The notes: generated from the letters alone by a model not told the origin. DNA of 64,000 bases from Bradyrhizobium sp. B124 (GCF_038967635.1 NZ_CP152413.1:8932001-8996000); one strand, 5' to 3'; counted from the first letter of the stretch, positions 49,710 through 59,554 are shown. Made by a program: numbers and translations.

Positions 49710-51848
49710 ATGTCGATGGCAGTTGATTCCTTTGCCGCATCGGTGCGGCGGTTCTCACCCCGGCTCCTGCTGTCGGAGCTGTTGCTGAAACAGTGGTTCG
49801 AGCCGGTCGTTCCCTTCACCGTGATGATCGGGCTGTGGGCGTATTTCGCGCTCACCATTCCCGATTACGCCTCGGTGCAGAATTCGGTGTCGCTGCTGCG
49901 GCTGTTCGCCGAATTCGGCTTCGTCGCGCTCGCGATGGGCTTCTGCCTCGTCACCGGCGGCATCGACCTTTCGGTCGGCGCGATCTTCGCGCTGTGCAAT
50001 TTCGCGGCGCTCTATTTCCTCTTGGTACGCGAATGGCCGGTCGGCCTGGCGGTGCCGGCGACGCTTCTGGTCGGTGCGCTGCTCGGCAGCATCAACGGTT
50101 TCCTGATCGGCTTCCTGAAGACGCGGCCGTTCCTGACCACGCTGGTGACGCTGATCATCCTGCGCGCCTCGGTCAATCTGCTCAACACCAGCTACGCCCA
50201 GGTGTTCGCGACCAATTCGGTCGAGAGCGACGCCTGGGATTTCATCGGCGGCGGCAGCGTGCTCGGCATTCCCGTCAATGCCGCGACGCTGTTCGTGGTG
50301 CTTTTGGTCTGCCACATCTTCCTGTCGCGCTCGCGCTATGGCTGGCATCTCACTGCGATCGGCGCCAGCCGCAAGGCGGCGCGCCATGCCGGCATCCGCG
50401 TCCGGTTGATGCTGTTCATGACCTATGTGCTGTCGGGCACGCTGTGCGCGGCGAGCGGTATCTTCTATGCGGCACGCCAGGCCTCGACGGATTCCACCAC
50501 CGGCGTGGGCTGGGAATTCCAGGCGCTGACCGCCGTGGTGCTCGGCGGCGTGTCGCTGGCCGGCGGCAAGGGCACGGTATGGCGGGCGATGATCGGCGCG
50601 CTGATCATCTTCCTGTTGATCAACGGCCTCGTGCGCATGGGCATCCCGGGCTACGTCACTTCGGCGGTGACGGGCATGATCCTGCTCGCCGCCGTCGGCA
50701 TCGACGTCAAATGGTCGAAGAACCGCGGCAAGGCGATCCAGAAGATCTATGTCAATCCGGCCTTCGTGCCGCTCGCGTCGGCACCTGCGGTGCAGCCCGG
50801 CGCAGCATCGCCCTACGCGCAGAACGATCGGCTGATCAACGCGCAGGCGATCGGCGTCGATCAGGTCGAGGGCCCCGAGGACGTCATCCTCGATCGTCAG
50901 GGTCGGCTCTACGGCTCGACCCGCGACGGCAATGTGATCCGTTTCTCCGGGCCCGACTTCAAGACCCGCGAGGTGTTCGCCCATATCGGCGGCCGGCCGC
51001 TCGGCATGCAGTTCGATCGCGACGAAAACCTCATCGTCGCGGTCGCCGGCATGGGCGTCTACGGCATCGCGCCCGACGGCCGCATCTTCAAGGTCACCGA
51101 CGAGACCAACCGCACCTGGTACAAGCTGAACGACGACAGCCGCCTGCGCATGGCCGACGATCTCGACATCGCGCCGGACGGCAAGATCTATTTCAGCGAC
51201 TGCACCACGCGCTACGAGATGACCACCAACACCCTCGACATCCTCGAGGGCCGGCCGAACGGCCGCGTGGTCTGCTACGATCCGGCGACCAAGACCACGC
51301 GCACGGTGATCAACCACTTCTATTTCCCGAACGGGATCTGCGTCTCCCATGACGGCAAGTCGATCCTGATCGCGTCGACCTCGCTGTGCAAGGTGTTCCG
51401 CCACTGGATCGAGGGGCCGAACAAGGGCAAGACCGAAGTGCTGATGGACGAGTTGCCGGGCAACCCCGACAACATCAACCGCGCCTCCGACGGCACCTAT
51501 TGGCTGGCGCTGGTCGGCATCCGCACGCCGACCTTCGACCTTGCCGCGCGCAAGCCCGGCTTCCGCCTGCGTATGGTCAAGGAGGTGCCGACCGACGAGT
51601 GGCTGGCGCCCGCGCTCAACCATGGCTGCGTGCTGAAGTTCAACGAGCAGGGCGAGGCGCTGGAGTCGTGGTGGGATCCGACCGGCATCTCGCATTCGAC
51701 CCTGACCTCGATGCGCGAGCACCAGGGCTATCTCTATCTCGGCGGGCTCGAGAACAACCGGATCGGCCGCATCAAGCTCGACGGCGTCGACGACAGCTGG
51801 ACCGGCTACGATGCCTATTGGGGCGCCAAAAGCAGGGTGACGACGTAA
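49710..51848 (+). CDS. ABC permease fused to a SMP-30/strictosidine-synthase-like propeller
   Basis: A 712-residue fusion. Residues about 1-338 are a second RbsC-type permease (GFCLVTGGIDLSVGAIFALC, YGWHLTAIGASRKAARHAGI). A Pro/Ala linker follows, and from about 375 the rest is a six-bladed propeller of the SMP-30/strictosidine synthase group: DVILDRQGRLYGSTRDGNV, LDIAPDGKIYFSDCT, FPNGICVSHDGKSILIA, LPGNPDNINRASDGTYWLA. Such propellers include lactonases with a divalent-metal site. The permease C-terminus should face the cytoplasm, placing the propeller there. A frameshift artefact is unlikely because the frame stays open and codon use is normal throughout. It overlaps the next gene by 1 bp. 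Confidence 0.85.
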   Translation: MSMAVDSFAASVRRFSPRLLLSELLLKQWFEPVVPFTVMIGLWAYFALTIPDYASVQNSVSLLRLFAEFGFVALAMGFCLVTGGIDLSVGAIFALCNFAALYFLLVREWPVGLAVPATLLVGALLGSINGFLIGFLKTRPFLTTLVTLIILRASVNLLNTSYAQVFATNSVESDAWDFIGGGSVLGIPVNAATLFVVLLVCHIFLSRSRYGWHLTAIGASRKAARHAGIRVRLMLFMTYVLSGTLCAASGIFYAARQASTDSTTGVGWEFQALTAVVLGGVSLAGGKGTVWRAMIGALIIFLLINGLVRMGIPGYVTSAVTGMILLAAVGIDVKWSKNRGKAIQKIYVNPAFVPLASAPAVQPGAASPYAQNDRLINAQAIGVDQVEGPEDVILDRQGRLYGSTRDGNVIRFSGPDFKTREVFAHIGGRPLGMQFDRDENLIVAVAGMGVYGIAPDGRIFKVTDETNRTWYKLNDDSRLRMADDLDIAPDGKIYFSDCTTRYEMTTNTLDILEGRPNGRVVCYDPATKTTRTVINHFYFPNGICVSHDGKSILIASTSLCKVFRHWIEGPNKGKTEVLMDELPGNPDNINRASDGTYWLALVGIRTPTFDLAARKPGFRLRMVKEVPTDEWLAPALNHGCVLKFNEQGEALESWWDPTGISHSTLTSMREHQGYLYLGGLENNRIGRIKLDGVDDSWTGYDAYWGAKSRVTT

Positions 51849-52969
51849 TGGGATTTTTCGATCATCTGCTGCGCGACATCCGCAGCGTCGTCGACCGCGA
51901 TGGCGGCCAGAACGCGATCCCGCCGCTCGACGGCGCGATGAGCCCGAACGATCGGCTCGACACCGCTGTGCCGATCGGCGCGCCGCTGCCCGGCGTCGAC
52001 GACGTCATCGCCGCCGGCGACGGTGCGATCTATGTCTCCGCCGGCCGCCAGGTCTTGAAGCTCAGCGGCGGTGATTTCGAGACCCGCACGGTTGTCGCCG
52101 AGTTCGAGGATGATGCCGGCGGGCTCGCGCTGCATCCGGACGGCCGGCTCCTGGTCTGCGTCGCGGGCAGGGGGCTTGCTGCGATCGATCCTGCAAAGCC
52201 CGCGCCGCGCTGGCTGGAGGCCGCCGGCGGCAGCGCGCTCGCCGGACTGTTGTCGGTGACGGCAGCGGCCGATGGCCGCATCTATGCGGTTGAAGGCAGC
52301 GCCGGCCGCCGCCCAGACGAATGGCGGCACGATCTGATGGAGAAGCGCGCCGGCGGCCGGCTGATCAGCTGCGGTGCCGGTCTCGACAATCCGCAGGTGC
52401 TGCTCCGCGATCTGCCCTATCCCTATGGCGTGATGGGCTCGGCCGACGGCAAAAGCCTGTGGCTCACCGAGAGCTGGGCGCATCGCCTCAGCCGGTTCGC
52501 GCTCGCTGGCACTGGTCTCGGTCCGCGGGAGACTATCGCTGCCAACATGCCGGGCTATCCGGCGCGGCTGCATCCGGACGGCCATGGTGGGGTGCTGCTC
52601 GGCATGTTCGCGCGCCGCACCCATCTGATCGAATTTGTGCTCAAGGAAGACGATTTCCGCGAGGAGATGATGGCGACGATGCCGCCCGATTACTGGGTGG
52701 CCCCAGCGCTGGTCGGCGGCAGCGATTGCCTGGAGCCGATGCAGATCGGCAGCGTCAAGGCGCTCGGCATCCAGAAGCCATGGGCGCCGCCACGTTCCTA
52801 CGGTCTGCTCGTGCATCTCGATGCCGAGGGCGAGGCCAGCGACAGCCTGCACAGCCGCGCCGGCGGCCGCTTCCACGGCATCACCGCGGCCTGCGCGACG
52901 CCTTCGGGCGTCGTGATCGCGGCGCGCGGCGCCGGACGGCTGCTGCGCTACACGGGAGAGCTGCGATGA
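51848..52969 (+). CDS. SMP-30/gluconolactonase-like propeller protein
   Basis: A 373-residue soluble protein with propeller-type repeats: DVIAAGDGAIYVSAGRQVLK, GGLALHPDGRLLVCVAG, GVMGSADGKSLWLTESWAHR and GYPARLHPDGHGGVLLGM. It has no signal peptide, so it is probably cytoplasmic. It is related in fold to the C-terminal domain of the preceding fusion, giving two propellers in one operon. A plausible role is hydrolysis of a sugar lactone after uptake. Start and stop overlap both neighbours (TAATG and ATGA), indicating tight coupling. Confidence 0.8.
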   Translation: MGFFDHLLRDIRSVVDRDGGQNAIPPLDGAMSPNDRLDTAVPIGAPLPGVDDVIAAGDGAIYVSAGRQVLKLSGGDFETRTVVAEFEDDAGGLALHPDGRLLVCVAGRGLAAIDPAKPAPRWLEAAGGSALAGLLSVTAAADGRIYAVEGSAGRRPDEWRHDLMEKRAGGRLISCGAGLDNPQVLLRDLPYPYGVMGSADGKSLWLTESWAHRLSRFALAGTGLGPRETIAANMPGYPARLHPDGHGGVLLGMFARRTHLIEFVLKEDDFREEMMATMPPDYWVAPALVGGSDCLEPMQIGSVKALGIQKPWAPPRSYGLLVHLDAEGEASDSLHSRAGGRFHGITAACATPSGVVIAARGAGRLLRYTGELR

Positions 52970-54504
52970 ATGACGGCGTGACGCAGGCTGTGACCGCGAC
53001 CCAGTCCGCAACCCGCGAGCCGGTGCTGCAGATCAGCAACGGCTCGAAAATCTATGGCGGCGTCCACGCCATCGAGGGGGTCAATTTCGATCTCTATCCC
53101 GGCGAGGTGCATGCGCTGGTCGGCGAGAACGGCGCCGGCAAGTCGACGCTGTGCAAGGCGATCGCGGGCGCGATCAATCTCACCTCCGGCGACTATCTGC
53201 TGGACGGCAAGCCCGCCAATTTCGAGCAGCCGCGCGACGCGCTCGATGCCGGCATCTGCATGGTCTATCAGGAGACCAGCCTTGTGCCGACCATGACCGC
53301 GGCGCAGAACATCGAGCTCGGCAATGAAAAGCTGTTGACGCGCTTCCGCACGCTGAACATCCAGGCCCAGCAGCTGCTGCAGTCGCTCAACTTCCACGTC
53401 GATCCGGCGACGCCGGTGGCGCTGCTCGGCACCGCCAAGAAGCAGATGGTCGAGATCGCGCGCGCGATCTACAACAAGGCGCGCATCATCATCTTCGACG
53501 AGCCGACCGCCTCGCTGACGCCGGAGGAGATCGTCCACTTCTTCCATTTGGTGCGCGACCTGCGCGCCCGCGGCGTCTCGATCATCTACATCTCCCATGC
53601 GCTGGAGGAATCGCTCCAGATCGCCGACCGCATCACCGTGCTGCGCGACGGCAAGCTGGTGATCACGGCGCCCGCCAAGCAGCTGACCCGCGATGCGCTG
53701 GTGCAGCACATGGTCGGGCGCGAAGTGGCGCAGGCGGTCTATGGCGGCAAAGCGAAGACCCATCAGCGCCGCGAGAAGGTGCTGACGGTCGAGAACGTCA
53801 CCATGGGCATGGCGGTCAAGAACATGTCGTTCTCGGTCTATGCCGGCGAGGTGGTCGGCATCGCCGGCCTGATCGGCTCCGGCCGCACCGAGATTGCCAA
53901 GGTCGTCTACGGCGCGTTGAAGCGCAACCTGGTCAATGGCGGCACCATCCGGCTGCGCGGCAAGCCGATCCGCTATCGCGTGCCGCGGCAGGCGATCAAT
54001 GACGGCATCGCCTACATCACCGAGGACCGCAAGGCCAACGGCTTCTTCGAGACCATGGTGGTCGACGACAACGTCTATATCGGCAGCCTCGCCACAAGGA
54101 AGGGCTGGAGCTTCCTGCTGTCGCGCGCGAGGCGCAGCAAGCTCGCCAATTACTGGGTCGACCGGCTCAAGATCAGCGCGCTGCAGCGAAAGGCCAAGAT
54201 CATCGAGCTGTCCGGCGGCAACCAGCAGAAGGTGGTGCTGGCCAAGACGCTGGTGCAGGAGCCGTCGATCATCTTCTTCGACGAGCCGACGCGCGGCGTC
54301 GACGTCGGCACCATCCCGCACATTCACGGCGAAATCCGCCGGCTCGCCGATGAGGGCAAGGCCGTGGTGGTGATCTCGTCCTATCTGCCGGAAATTCTCG
54401 CCGTCTCCGACCGCATCCTGGTCGCCCGCACCGGCCGCATCGTCGCCGAGTTCGACGCGGCGGATGCAACCCAGGACAAGATCCTGTACGCCGCGGTGCA
54501 TTGA
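52966..54504 (+). CDS. ABC sugar-type ATP-binding protein (RbsA/MglA-like)
   Basis: A 512-residue double ATPase. The first half has Walker A GENGAGKST, signature region GTAKKQMVEIARAI and Walker B IIIFDEPTASL. The second half has the degenerate Walker A GLIGSGRTE, signature LSGGNQQKVVLAK and Walker B IIFFDEPTRGVDVG, exactly the asymmetry of RbsA/MglA proteins. It drives the two permeases of this operon. It starts by a 4-bp overlap with the propeller gene and is the last gene; a repeat-rich stretch follows. Confidence 0.9.
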   Translation: MNDGVTQAVTATQSATREPVLQISNGSKIYGGVHAIEGVNFDLYPGEVHALVGENGAGKSTLCKAIAGAINLTSGDYLLDGKPANFEQPRDALDAGICMVYQETSLVPTMTAAQNIELGNEKLLTRFRTLNIQAQQLLQSLNFHVDPATPVALLGTAKKQMVEIARAIYNKARIIIFDEPTASLTPEEIVHFFHLVRDLRARGVSIIYISHALEESLQIADRITVLRDGKLVITAPAKQLTRDALVQHMVGREVAQAVYGGKAKTHQRREKVLTVENVTMGMAVKNMSFSVYAGEVVGIAGLIGSGRTEIAKVVYGALKRNLVNGGTIRLRGKPIRYRVPRQAINDGIAYITEDRKANGFFETMVVDDNVYIGSLATRKGWSFLLSRARRSKLANYWVDRLKISALQRKAKIIELSGGNQQKVVLAKTLVQEPSIIFFDEPTRGVDVGTIPHIHGEIRRLADEGKAVVVISSYLPEILAVSDRILVARTGRIVAEFDAADATQDKILYAAVH

Positions 54505-54530
54505 GGGCGCACGGCGCGGTCTCTCCACGT

Positions 54531-54642
54531 CGTCATTCCGGGGCTCGCGAAGCGAGAGCCCGGAATCCATTGCGCTGCGCATGATGCGGCTTGATGGATT
54601 CCGGTCTCGACGCTCCACGTCGCCCGCCGGTGCGCGAATGAC
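54531..54642. repeat. Dispersed repeat family 2
   Basis: CGTCATTCCGGGGCTCGCGA, with the inner inverted arms GGGCTCGC/GCGAGAGCCC, GAATCCAT/ATGGATTCC, and GCGCGAATGAC at the far end. It is a palindromic extragenic repeat. Confidence 0.6.
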
Positions 54643-54658
54643 AGCCGTATCCTGCTCT

Positions 54659-54760
54659 GTCATCGCCAGCAAAAGCGGGCGATCCAGTACGCCGCGGCCC
54701 ATCGGTGCAATCGCAGCCGCCTCTGGAATACTGGATCGCCCGGTCAAGCCGGGCGATGAC
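54659..54760. repeat. Dispersed repeat family 3
   Basis: GTCATCGCC at 54659 is inverted as GGGCGATGAC at about 54751-54760. Inner arms GGGCGATCCAGTA and TACTGGATCGCCC pair, giving a long hairpin. It directly follows family 2. Confidence 0.6.
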
Positions 54761-54789
54761 AGGACGGATCGGTACCAAGCCGACCCTTG

Positions 54790-54816
54790 ACAATTATTTT
54801 AAGTATAAAATAATAT
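54790..54816. promoter_or_regulatory. AT-rich palindrome before the aryl-CoA operon
   Basis: TTGACAATTATTTTAAGTAT and AAAATAATATGCC: a TTGACA at 54786-54791 with an AT-rich inverted repeat (TATTTTA...TAAAATA) within the expected spacer and -10 region, unusual in this GC-rich sequence. It is a candidate regulated promoter for the gene at 54928, about 110 bp away. Confidence 0.5.
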
Positions 54817-54856
54817 GCCGTATCGGCTGGCGGGGAAACCGACCCCGGCCGAAGCC

Positions 54857-54910
54857 AGAGCATGATCCGGAAAAGTGACACTCGGTTTTCCGACGCGATC
54901 ATGCTCAAAC
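54857..54910. repeat. Dispersed repeat family 4, copy B
   Basis: AGAGCATGATCCGGAAAAGT and CGGTTTTCCGACGCGATC then ATGCTCAAAC match the 5' part of the repeat at 27115-27190. The terminal hairpin of copy A is missing. It lies 18 bp before the next gene start. Confidence 0.65.
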
Positions 54911-54927
54911 GGAAAGGCGAGAACGCC

Positions 54928-57243
54928 ATGCGCATCGTTTGCATTGGAGGCGGGCCGGCCGGGCTCTACTTCGGCATCCTGATGAAGATGCTGGATCCCG
55001 CACACCAGATCTCCGTGGTCGAACGCAACCGGCCCTACGACACGTTCGGCTTCGGCGTGGTGTTCTCCGATGCGACCATGGACAACATGCGCAAATGGGA
55101 CCCGGTCACCGCTGACACGATCGAGCAGGCCTTCAACCACTGGGACGACATCGAGGTCCTGATCAAGGGCCGCCGCATGCGCACCACCGGGCACGGCTTC
55201 GTCGGCATCGGCCGCAAGCGGTTGCTCAACATCCTGCAGGCGCGGGCCGAGGAGCTCGGCGTCGAATTGATCTTCGAGCGCGAGGTCAATTCCGATCTCG
55301 AATTCCCCGACGCCGATCTGATCGTGGCGTGCGACGGCGTCAACTCGAAGGTCCGCGCCAAATACGCCGAGACCTTCCAGCCCGACATGCTGATGCGGCC
55401 GAACCGCTATATCTGGCTCGGCACCGTCAGGCCGTTCGATGCCTTCACCTTCGACTTTCGCAAGACCGAGCATGGCTGGTTCCAGTCGCACATCTACAAG
55501 TTCGAGGAGGGCGCGGCGACCTTCATCGTCGAGACCACCGAGGAGGCCTATCTCGCCCACGGCCTCGACAAGATGGATCAGGGAGAATCCATCGCGTTCT
55601 GCGAGAAGGTGTTCGCGGAAATCCTCGAAGGGCATCATCTGGTCTCGAACGCGCGGCATCTGCGCGGCTCGGCCTGGCTGTCGTTCCCGCGGCTGATCTG
55701 CGGCAAGTGGACCGCGTTCAACGGCAACAGCCATGTCGTGCTGATGGGCGATGCCGCCCACACCGCGCATTTCGCGATCGGTTCGGGCACCAAGCTCGCG
55801 CTGGAAGATGCGATCGAGCTGACCAACCAGTTCAAGACCCACGGCGCGACCAAGGACAGCATTCCCGCCGTGCTGAAGGCTTACGAGGAGCTGCGCCGGG
55901 TCGACGTGGCGCGGATCCAGAATGCCGCGCGCAACGCGATGGAATGGTTCGAGGTGGTCGGCTCGCGCTATGCCGATACGCTGGAGCCGGAGCAGTTCAT
56001 GTATTCGCTGCTGACCCGCTCGCAGCGCATCAGCCACGAGAATCTGCGGCTGCGCGACAAGACATGGCTCGAAGGCTATGAGCGCTGGTTTGCCGAGCGC
56101 AGCGGCGTGCCTGCCACCAACGAGCGCGTCACGCCGCCGATGCTGACGCCGTTCCAGATCCGCGGCCTGTCGCTGCACAACCGGATCATCGTCTCGCCGA
56201 TGGCGATGTATTCGGCCGAGGAGGGCGTGCCGAACGATTTCCATCTGGTGCATTTCGGCTCCCGCGCGCTCGGCGGCGCCGGCCTGTTATTCACCGAGAT
56301 GACCTGCGTCTCGCCGGAGGCGCGGATCACGCCCGGCTGCTGCGGCCTGTGGAATGACGCGCAGGCGGCGGCTTACAAGCGGATCGTCGAGTTCGTGCAT
56401 CGTAACTCGCAAGCCCGGATCGGCATCCAGCTCGGCCATGCCGGCCGCAAGGGCTCGACGCGCGTCGCGTGGGAAGGCATGGACGAACCGCTGCCGGACC
56501 ATAACTGGCCGCTGGTGTCGGCCTCACCGGTGCCTTATCTGCCCGACGGCCAGATCCCGGAGCCGATGAGCCGGGCTGAGATGGACGAGGTGCGCGACCA
56601 GTTCGTTGCCGCCGCCAGGCGCGCCGCTAGCGCCGGCTTCGATATTCTGGAGCTGCACTGCGCCCACGGCTATCTGTTGTCGAGCTTCCTCTCGCCGCTG
56701 ACCAACCGCCGTACCGACGACTACGGCGGATCGATCGAGAACCGCGCGCGTTATCCGCTGGAGGTGTTCCGCGCCATCCGCGCGGTGTGGCCGGAGGACA
56801 AGCCGATGTCGGTCCGCCTCTCCTGTCACGATTGGGCCGAGGGCGGCAACACGCCCGAGGATGCGCTCGCCTTCGCAAAACTGTTCAAGGAAGCCGGTGC
56901 GGACCTGATCGATTGCTCCTCGGGCCAGGTCTGGGCCGACGATCATCCGATCTATGGCCGGCTCTACCAGACGCCGTTCGCCGACAAGATTCGCAACGAA
57001 GTCGGCATTGCCACCATCGCGGTCGGGGCGATCTCGGAGGCCGATCACGCCAACTCGATCATCGCCGCCGGCCGCGCCGATCTCTGTGCCATCGCGCGGC
57101 CGCATCTCGCCGATCCGGCCTGGACGCTGCATGAGGCCGCGAAGATCGGCGTCAAGCAGATCGCATGGCCGAAGCAGTATCTGTCGGGCAAGTCGCAGTA
57201 CGAGGCCAATCTCGAGCGCACAGCCGCGGGAGTGAAAGCATGA
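54928..57243 (+). CDS. Bifunctional salicylyl/anthraniloyl-CoA monooxygenase-oxidoreductase
   Basis: A 771-residue fusion flavoprotein. Residues 1-~370 form an FAD monooxygenase ([38 protein letters not shown]). Residues ~400-771 form an old-yellow-enzyme NADH:flavin oxidoreductase barrel ([42 protein letters not shown], the 4Fe-4S cysteines absent). This is the layout of 2-aminobenzoyl-CoA monooxygenase/reductase and of salicylyl-CoA 5-hydroxylase. It would hydroxylate and partly reduce an aryl-CoA, starting non-aromatic ring breakdown. The start at ATG 54928 has AAAGGCGAG upstream. It leads the operon with SDR, enoyl-CoA hydratase and RidA. Confidence 0.87.
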   Translation: MRIVCIGGGPAGLYFGILMKMLDPAHQISVVERNRPYDTFGFGVVFSDATMDNMRKWDPVTADTIEQAFNHWDDIEVLIKGRRMRTTGHGFVGIGRKRLLNILQARAEELGVELIFEREVNSDLEFPDADLIVACDGVNSKVRAKYAETFQPDMLMRPNRYIWLGTVRPFDAFTFDFRKTEHGWFQSHIYKFEEGAATFIVETTEEAYLAHGLDKMDQGESIAFCEKVFAEILEGHHLVSNARHLRGSAWLSFPRLICGKWTAFNGNSHVVLMGDAAHTAHFAIGSGTKLALEDAIELTNQFKTHGATKDSIPAVLKAYEELRRVDVARIQNAARNAMEWFEVVGSRYADTLEPEQFMYSLLTRSQRISHENLRLRDKTWLEGYERWFAERSGVPATNERVTPPMLTPFQIRGLSLHNRIIVSPMAMYSAEEGVPNDFHLVHFGSRALGGAGLLFTEMTCVSPEARITPGCCGLWNDAQAAAYKRIVEFVHRNSQARIGIQLGHAGRKGSTRVAWEGMDEPLPDHNWPLVSASPVPYLPDGQIPEPMSRAEMDEVRDQFVAAARRAASAGFDILELHCAHGYLLSSFLSPLTNRRTDDYGGSIENRARYPLEVFRAIRAVWPEDKPMSVRLSCHDWAEGGNTPEDALAFAKLFKEAGADLIDCSSGQVWADDHPIYGRLYQTPFADKIRNEVGIATIAVGAISEADHANSIIAAGRADLCAIARPHLADPAWTLHEAAKIGVKQIAWPKQYLSGKSQYEANLERTAAGVKA

Positions 57244-58019
57244 CACGCTTCTGGCCCAACGCCCATGCGCTCGTCACCGGTGCCGGTTCCGGCATCGGGG
57301 CCGCAACGGCAATCGCGCTCGCAAAAGCCGGGGTGCGCGTCAACATCGCCGGACGCCGGATCGATGCGCTGAAGGCGACGGCTTCGTTACTCGGTGAGCG
57401 CGCAGGCGCTGTTGTCGCGATCGACGTGACCGATGAAACGGCGGTGACCAAGGGTATCACGCAGATCGAGGCCGAGGCCGGCCCGATCGATATTCTCGTC
57501 AACAATGCCGGGAAGGCTGCGAGCGCACCGTTCGACAAGACGAGCGCGGCGCTGTGGGCGGACATGCTGGCGAGTAATCTCACCAGCGTGTTCCTGGTGA
57601 CGCATGCGGTGCTGCCGGGGATGGCGCAGCGCGGCCGCGGCCGCGTGATCAACGTGGCCTCGACAGCGGGCCTCACCGGCTATGCCTATGTCTCGGCCTA
57701 TGTCGCCGCCAAGCACGGCGTCATCGGCCTGACGCGTTCGCTGGCGCTGGAGTACGCGCGGCGCGGCGTCACCGTGAATGCGGTCTGTCCCGGCTACACC
57801 GATACGCCGCTGGTGGCGGATGCGGCCGCCAACATCGTCGCCAAGACCGGGCGCAGCGAGCAGGAGGCGCGGGCTTCGCTCGCCAAGGTCAATCCGATGC
57901 AGCGGCTGGTCACGCCGGAGGAGGTCGCCGACACCATCCTCTGGCTCGCATCTGAAGGTGCATCGTCAATCAACGGACAAGCCGTCGCGGTCGCCGGCGG
58001 CGAAGTCTTTACCGGGTGA
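57240..58019 (+). CDS. SDR family 3-hydroxyacyl-CoA dehydrogenase-like
   Basis: A 259-residue short-chain dehydrogenase with an intact NAD(P) motif ([16 protein letters not shown]), NNAG, catalytic Ser in INVASTAGL and YVAAKHG for the YxxxK pair, and PGYTDTPL. It overlaps the upstream gene by ATGA, so translation is coupled. In aryl-CoA pathways such an enzyme oxidises the hydroxyacyl-CoA intermediate. The C-terminal part [17 protein letters not shown] is complete. Confidence 0.87.
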   Translation: MTRFWPNAHALVTGAGSGIGAATAIALAKAGVRVNIAGRRIDALKATASLLGERAGAVVAIDVTDETAVTKGITQIEAEAGPIDILVNNAGKAASAPFDKTSAALWADMLASNLTSVFLVTHAVLPGMAQRGRGRVINVASTAGLTGYAYVSAYVAAKHGVIGLTRSLALEYARRGVTVNAVCPGYTDTPLVADAAANIVAKTGRSEQEARASLAKVNPMQRLVTPEEVADTILWLASEGASSINGQAVAVAGGEVFTG

Positions 58020-58030
58020 AGGAACACATC

Positions 58031-58870
58031 ATGTCCGAGATGAAAGCAAAGCTGCGTCCGTTCAGGGATTATCCTGCAAAGCACTTCCGCTGGTCGACGG
58101 ATGCGAGCGGACGCGTCGCGACGATCACGCTGAACCGGCCGGACAAGAAGAACCCGCTGACCTTCGAGTCCTACGAGGAGCTGCGCGACCTCTTCACCAA
58201 CCTCAAATATGCTTCTGACGTTCGTACCATCGTGCTGACCGGCGCCGACGGCAATTTCTGCTCCGGCGGCGACGTGTTCGAGATCATCGAGCCGCTGACG
58301 CGGATGGCGATGCCCGACCTGCTCGCCTTCACCCGGATGACCGGTGAGGTGGTGCGCGCGATGCGCAAATGCCCGCAGATCATCGTCGCCGCGATCGACG
58401 GCATCTGCGCCGGGGCCGGTGCGATGCTGGCGCTGGCGTCCGACCTGCGGCTGGCGACGCCGCAGGCCAAGACCGCGTTCCTGTTCACCCGCGTCGGCCT
58501 TGCCGGCGCCGATATGGGGGCGTGCGGATTGTTGCCCCGCGTGATCGGGCAGGGCCGTGCCGCCGATCTGCTCTACACCGGGCGCGCAATGAGCGCCGAC
58601 GAAGGTTTTGCCTGGGGCTTTCACAACCGCCTGGTGCCGCCGGCCGAGCTCGCCGCCGCCGCGCAGGACCTGGCGCGTTCGCTTGCGGATGGACCGTGGT
58701 TCGCACATGGCGTGACCAAGACGATGTTCAACCAGGAATGGGCGATGGGCGTCGACGAGATGATCGAGTCGGAAGCGCAGGCGCAGGCGATCTGCATGGT
58801 GACGGGCGATTTCCGCCGCGCTTTCGAGGCCTTCGCCGCCAAGCAGAAACCCGCCTTCGAGGGCAATTGA
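58031..58870 (+). CDS. Enoyl-CoA hydratase family protein
   Basis: A 279-residue crotonase-fold protein. The oxyanion-hole segments are [14 protein letters not shown] and [20 protein letters not shown], and the second glutamate position in the [15 protein letters not shown] loop is replaced by Asp/Gly, so the reaction may be hydration of an alicyclic enoyl-CoA or ring cleavage. The start at ATG 58031 has GAAGGA upstream; a GTG at 58016 overlaps the SDR stop. It fits a beta-oxidation-like step after the flavoprotein. Confidence 0.85.
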   Translation: MSEMKAKLRPFRDYPAKHFRWSTDASGRVATITLNRPDKKNPLTFESYEELRDLFTNLKYASDVRTIVLTGADGNFCSGGDVFEIIEPLTRMAMPDLLAFTRMTGEVVRAMRKCPQIIVAAIDGICAGAGAMLALASDLRLATPQAKTAFLFTRVGLAGADMGACGLLPRVIGQGRAADLLYTGRAMSADEGFAWGFHNRLVPPAELAAAAQDLARSLADGPWFAHGVTKTMFNQEWAMGVDEMIESEAQAQAICMVTGDFRRAFEAFAAKQKPAFEGN

Positions 58871-58871
58871 G

Positions 58872-59267
58872 ATGATCGAGATCCTGCAACCGGACGGATG
58901 GGCGAAGCCGATCGGCTACGCCAACGGCATGGCCGCGCGCGGCAAACAGATTTTCATCGCCGGCCAGATCGGCTGGAACGGGCAATGCGTGTTCGAGAGC
59001 GACGATCTCGTGGCGCAGATCGGTCAGACATTGCGCAACATCGTCGCGGTCGCCGCCGCCGGCGGGGCCGGGCCCGAGCACATCGTGTCGATGACCTGGT
59101 TCTTGCTCGATCGCAAGGAATATTCCGCGCGGCTGAAGGAGATCGGCGGGGTCTATCGCGACGTGATCGGCCGGCGCTTTCCGGCGATGACCGCGATCCA
59201 GGTTGCGGGCCTGATCGAGGATCGCGCCAAGGTGGAAATCCAGGCGATTGCGGTGGTGCCGGATTGA
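58872..59267 (+). CDS. RidA family enamine/imine deaminase-like protein
   Basis: A 131-residue RidA/YjgF-like protein. QPDGWAKPIGYANGMAARGK, IFIAGQIGWN and the closing VEIQAIAVVPD resemble the trimeric fold, with the conserved Arg position occupied in a variant loop. RidA members hydrolyse reactive enamines or imines to ketones and ammonia. In a pathway from an amino-aryl-CoA this would release the amino group after reduction. It starts 1 bp after the hydratase stop. Confidence 0.82.
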   Translation: MIEILQPDGWAKPIGYANGMAARGKQIFIAGQIGWNGQCVFESDDLVAQIGQTLRNIVAVAAAGGAGPEHIVSMTWFLLDRKEYSARLKEIGGVYRDVIGRRFPAMTAIQVAGLIEDRAKVEIQAIAVVPD

Positions 59268-59289
59268 GGGCACGCGCTCCTACCAATTC

Positions 59290-59396
59290 CGTCATCCTGA
59301 GGTGCGAGCGGAGCGAGCCTCGAAGGATGGACGGCCCGGCCGTTGGCCGTCGATCCTTCGAGGGCCGCTGAAGAAGCGGCCACCTCAGGATGACGG
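59290..59396. repeat. Dispersed palindromic repeat, family 1 copy B
   Basis: GTCATCCTGAGGTGCGAGCG at the left, CACCTCAGGATGAC at the right, and CCTCGAAGGATGG/CGATCCTTCGAGG inside. It lies just after the RidA stop and may end that operon. Confidence 0.75.
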
Positions 59397-59554
59397 GGAA
59401 AGACGGAGTTTCGCTGAGCCAATGTTAAGGCTAAGCCCAATCATCGCAGGCCGGTCCAAGTCCTGGGCGACCAAGCCGCTTGCGGCCGGGCGCGGGGCCG
59501 TGCGACCTTAGGCGAAAGCGTAAAGGCGTCCTGTTGTGAGTGGAGTAAGGGACG

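Larger units (their letters stand above)
54505..54927. other. Repeat-rich intergenic region
   Basis: About 420 bp holding three dispersed repeat types in a row (54531-54642, 54659-54760 and 54857-54910) and a short AT-rich piece near 54790-54815 (TATTTTAAGTATAAAATAATA) that may be the promoter of the next operon. No coding sequence is credible here. Confidence 0.6.

Noticed and set aside
49755..51722. 655-codon minus-strand frame opposite the permease-propeller fusion, and a 519-codon plus-strand frame
   Set aside because: Low-complexity Arg/Ala/His translations with no motifs; the 712-residue frame has permease and propeller signatures end to end.
49704..51848. The permease-propeller fusion as a sequencing error joining two genes
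   Set aside because: A single continuous frame runs through a Pro/Ala linker with no internal ribosome-binding site or start at the boundary; still worth confirming by comparison with relatives.
52948..54747. 599-codon minus-strand frame opposite the ABC ATPase
   Set aside because: Shadow frame; the plus strand has Walker A, signature and Walker B motifs in two halves.
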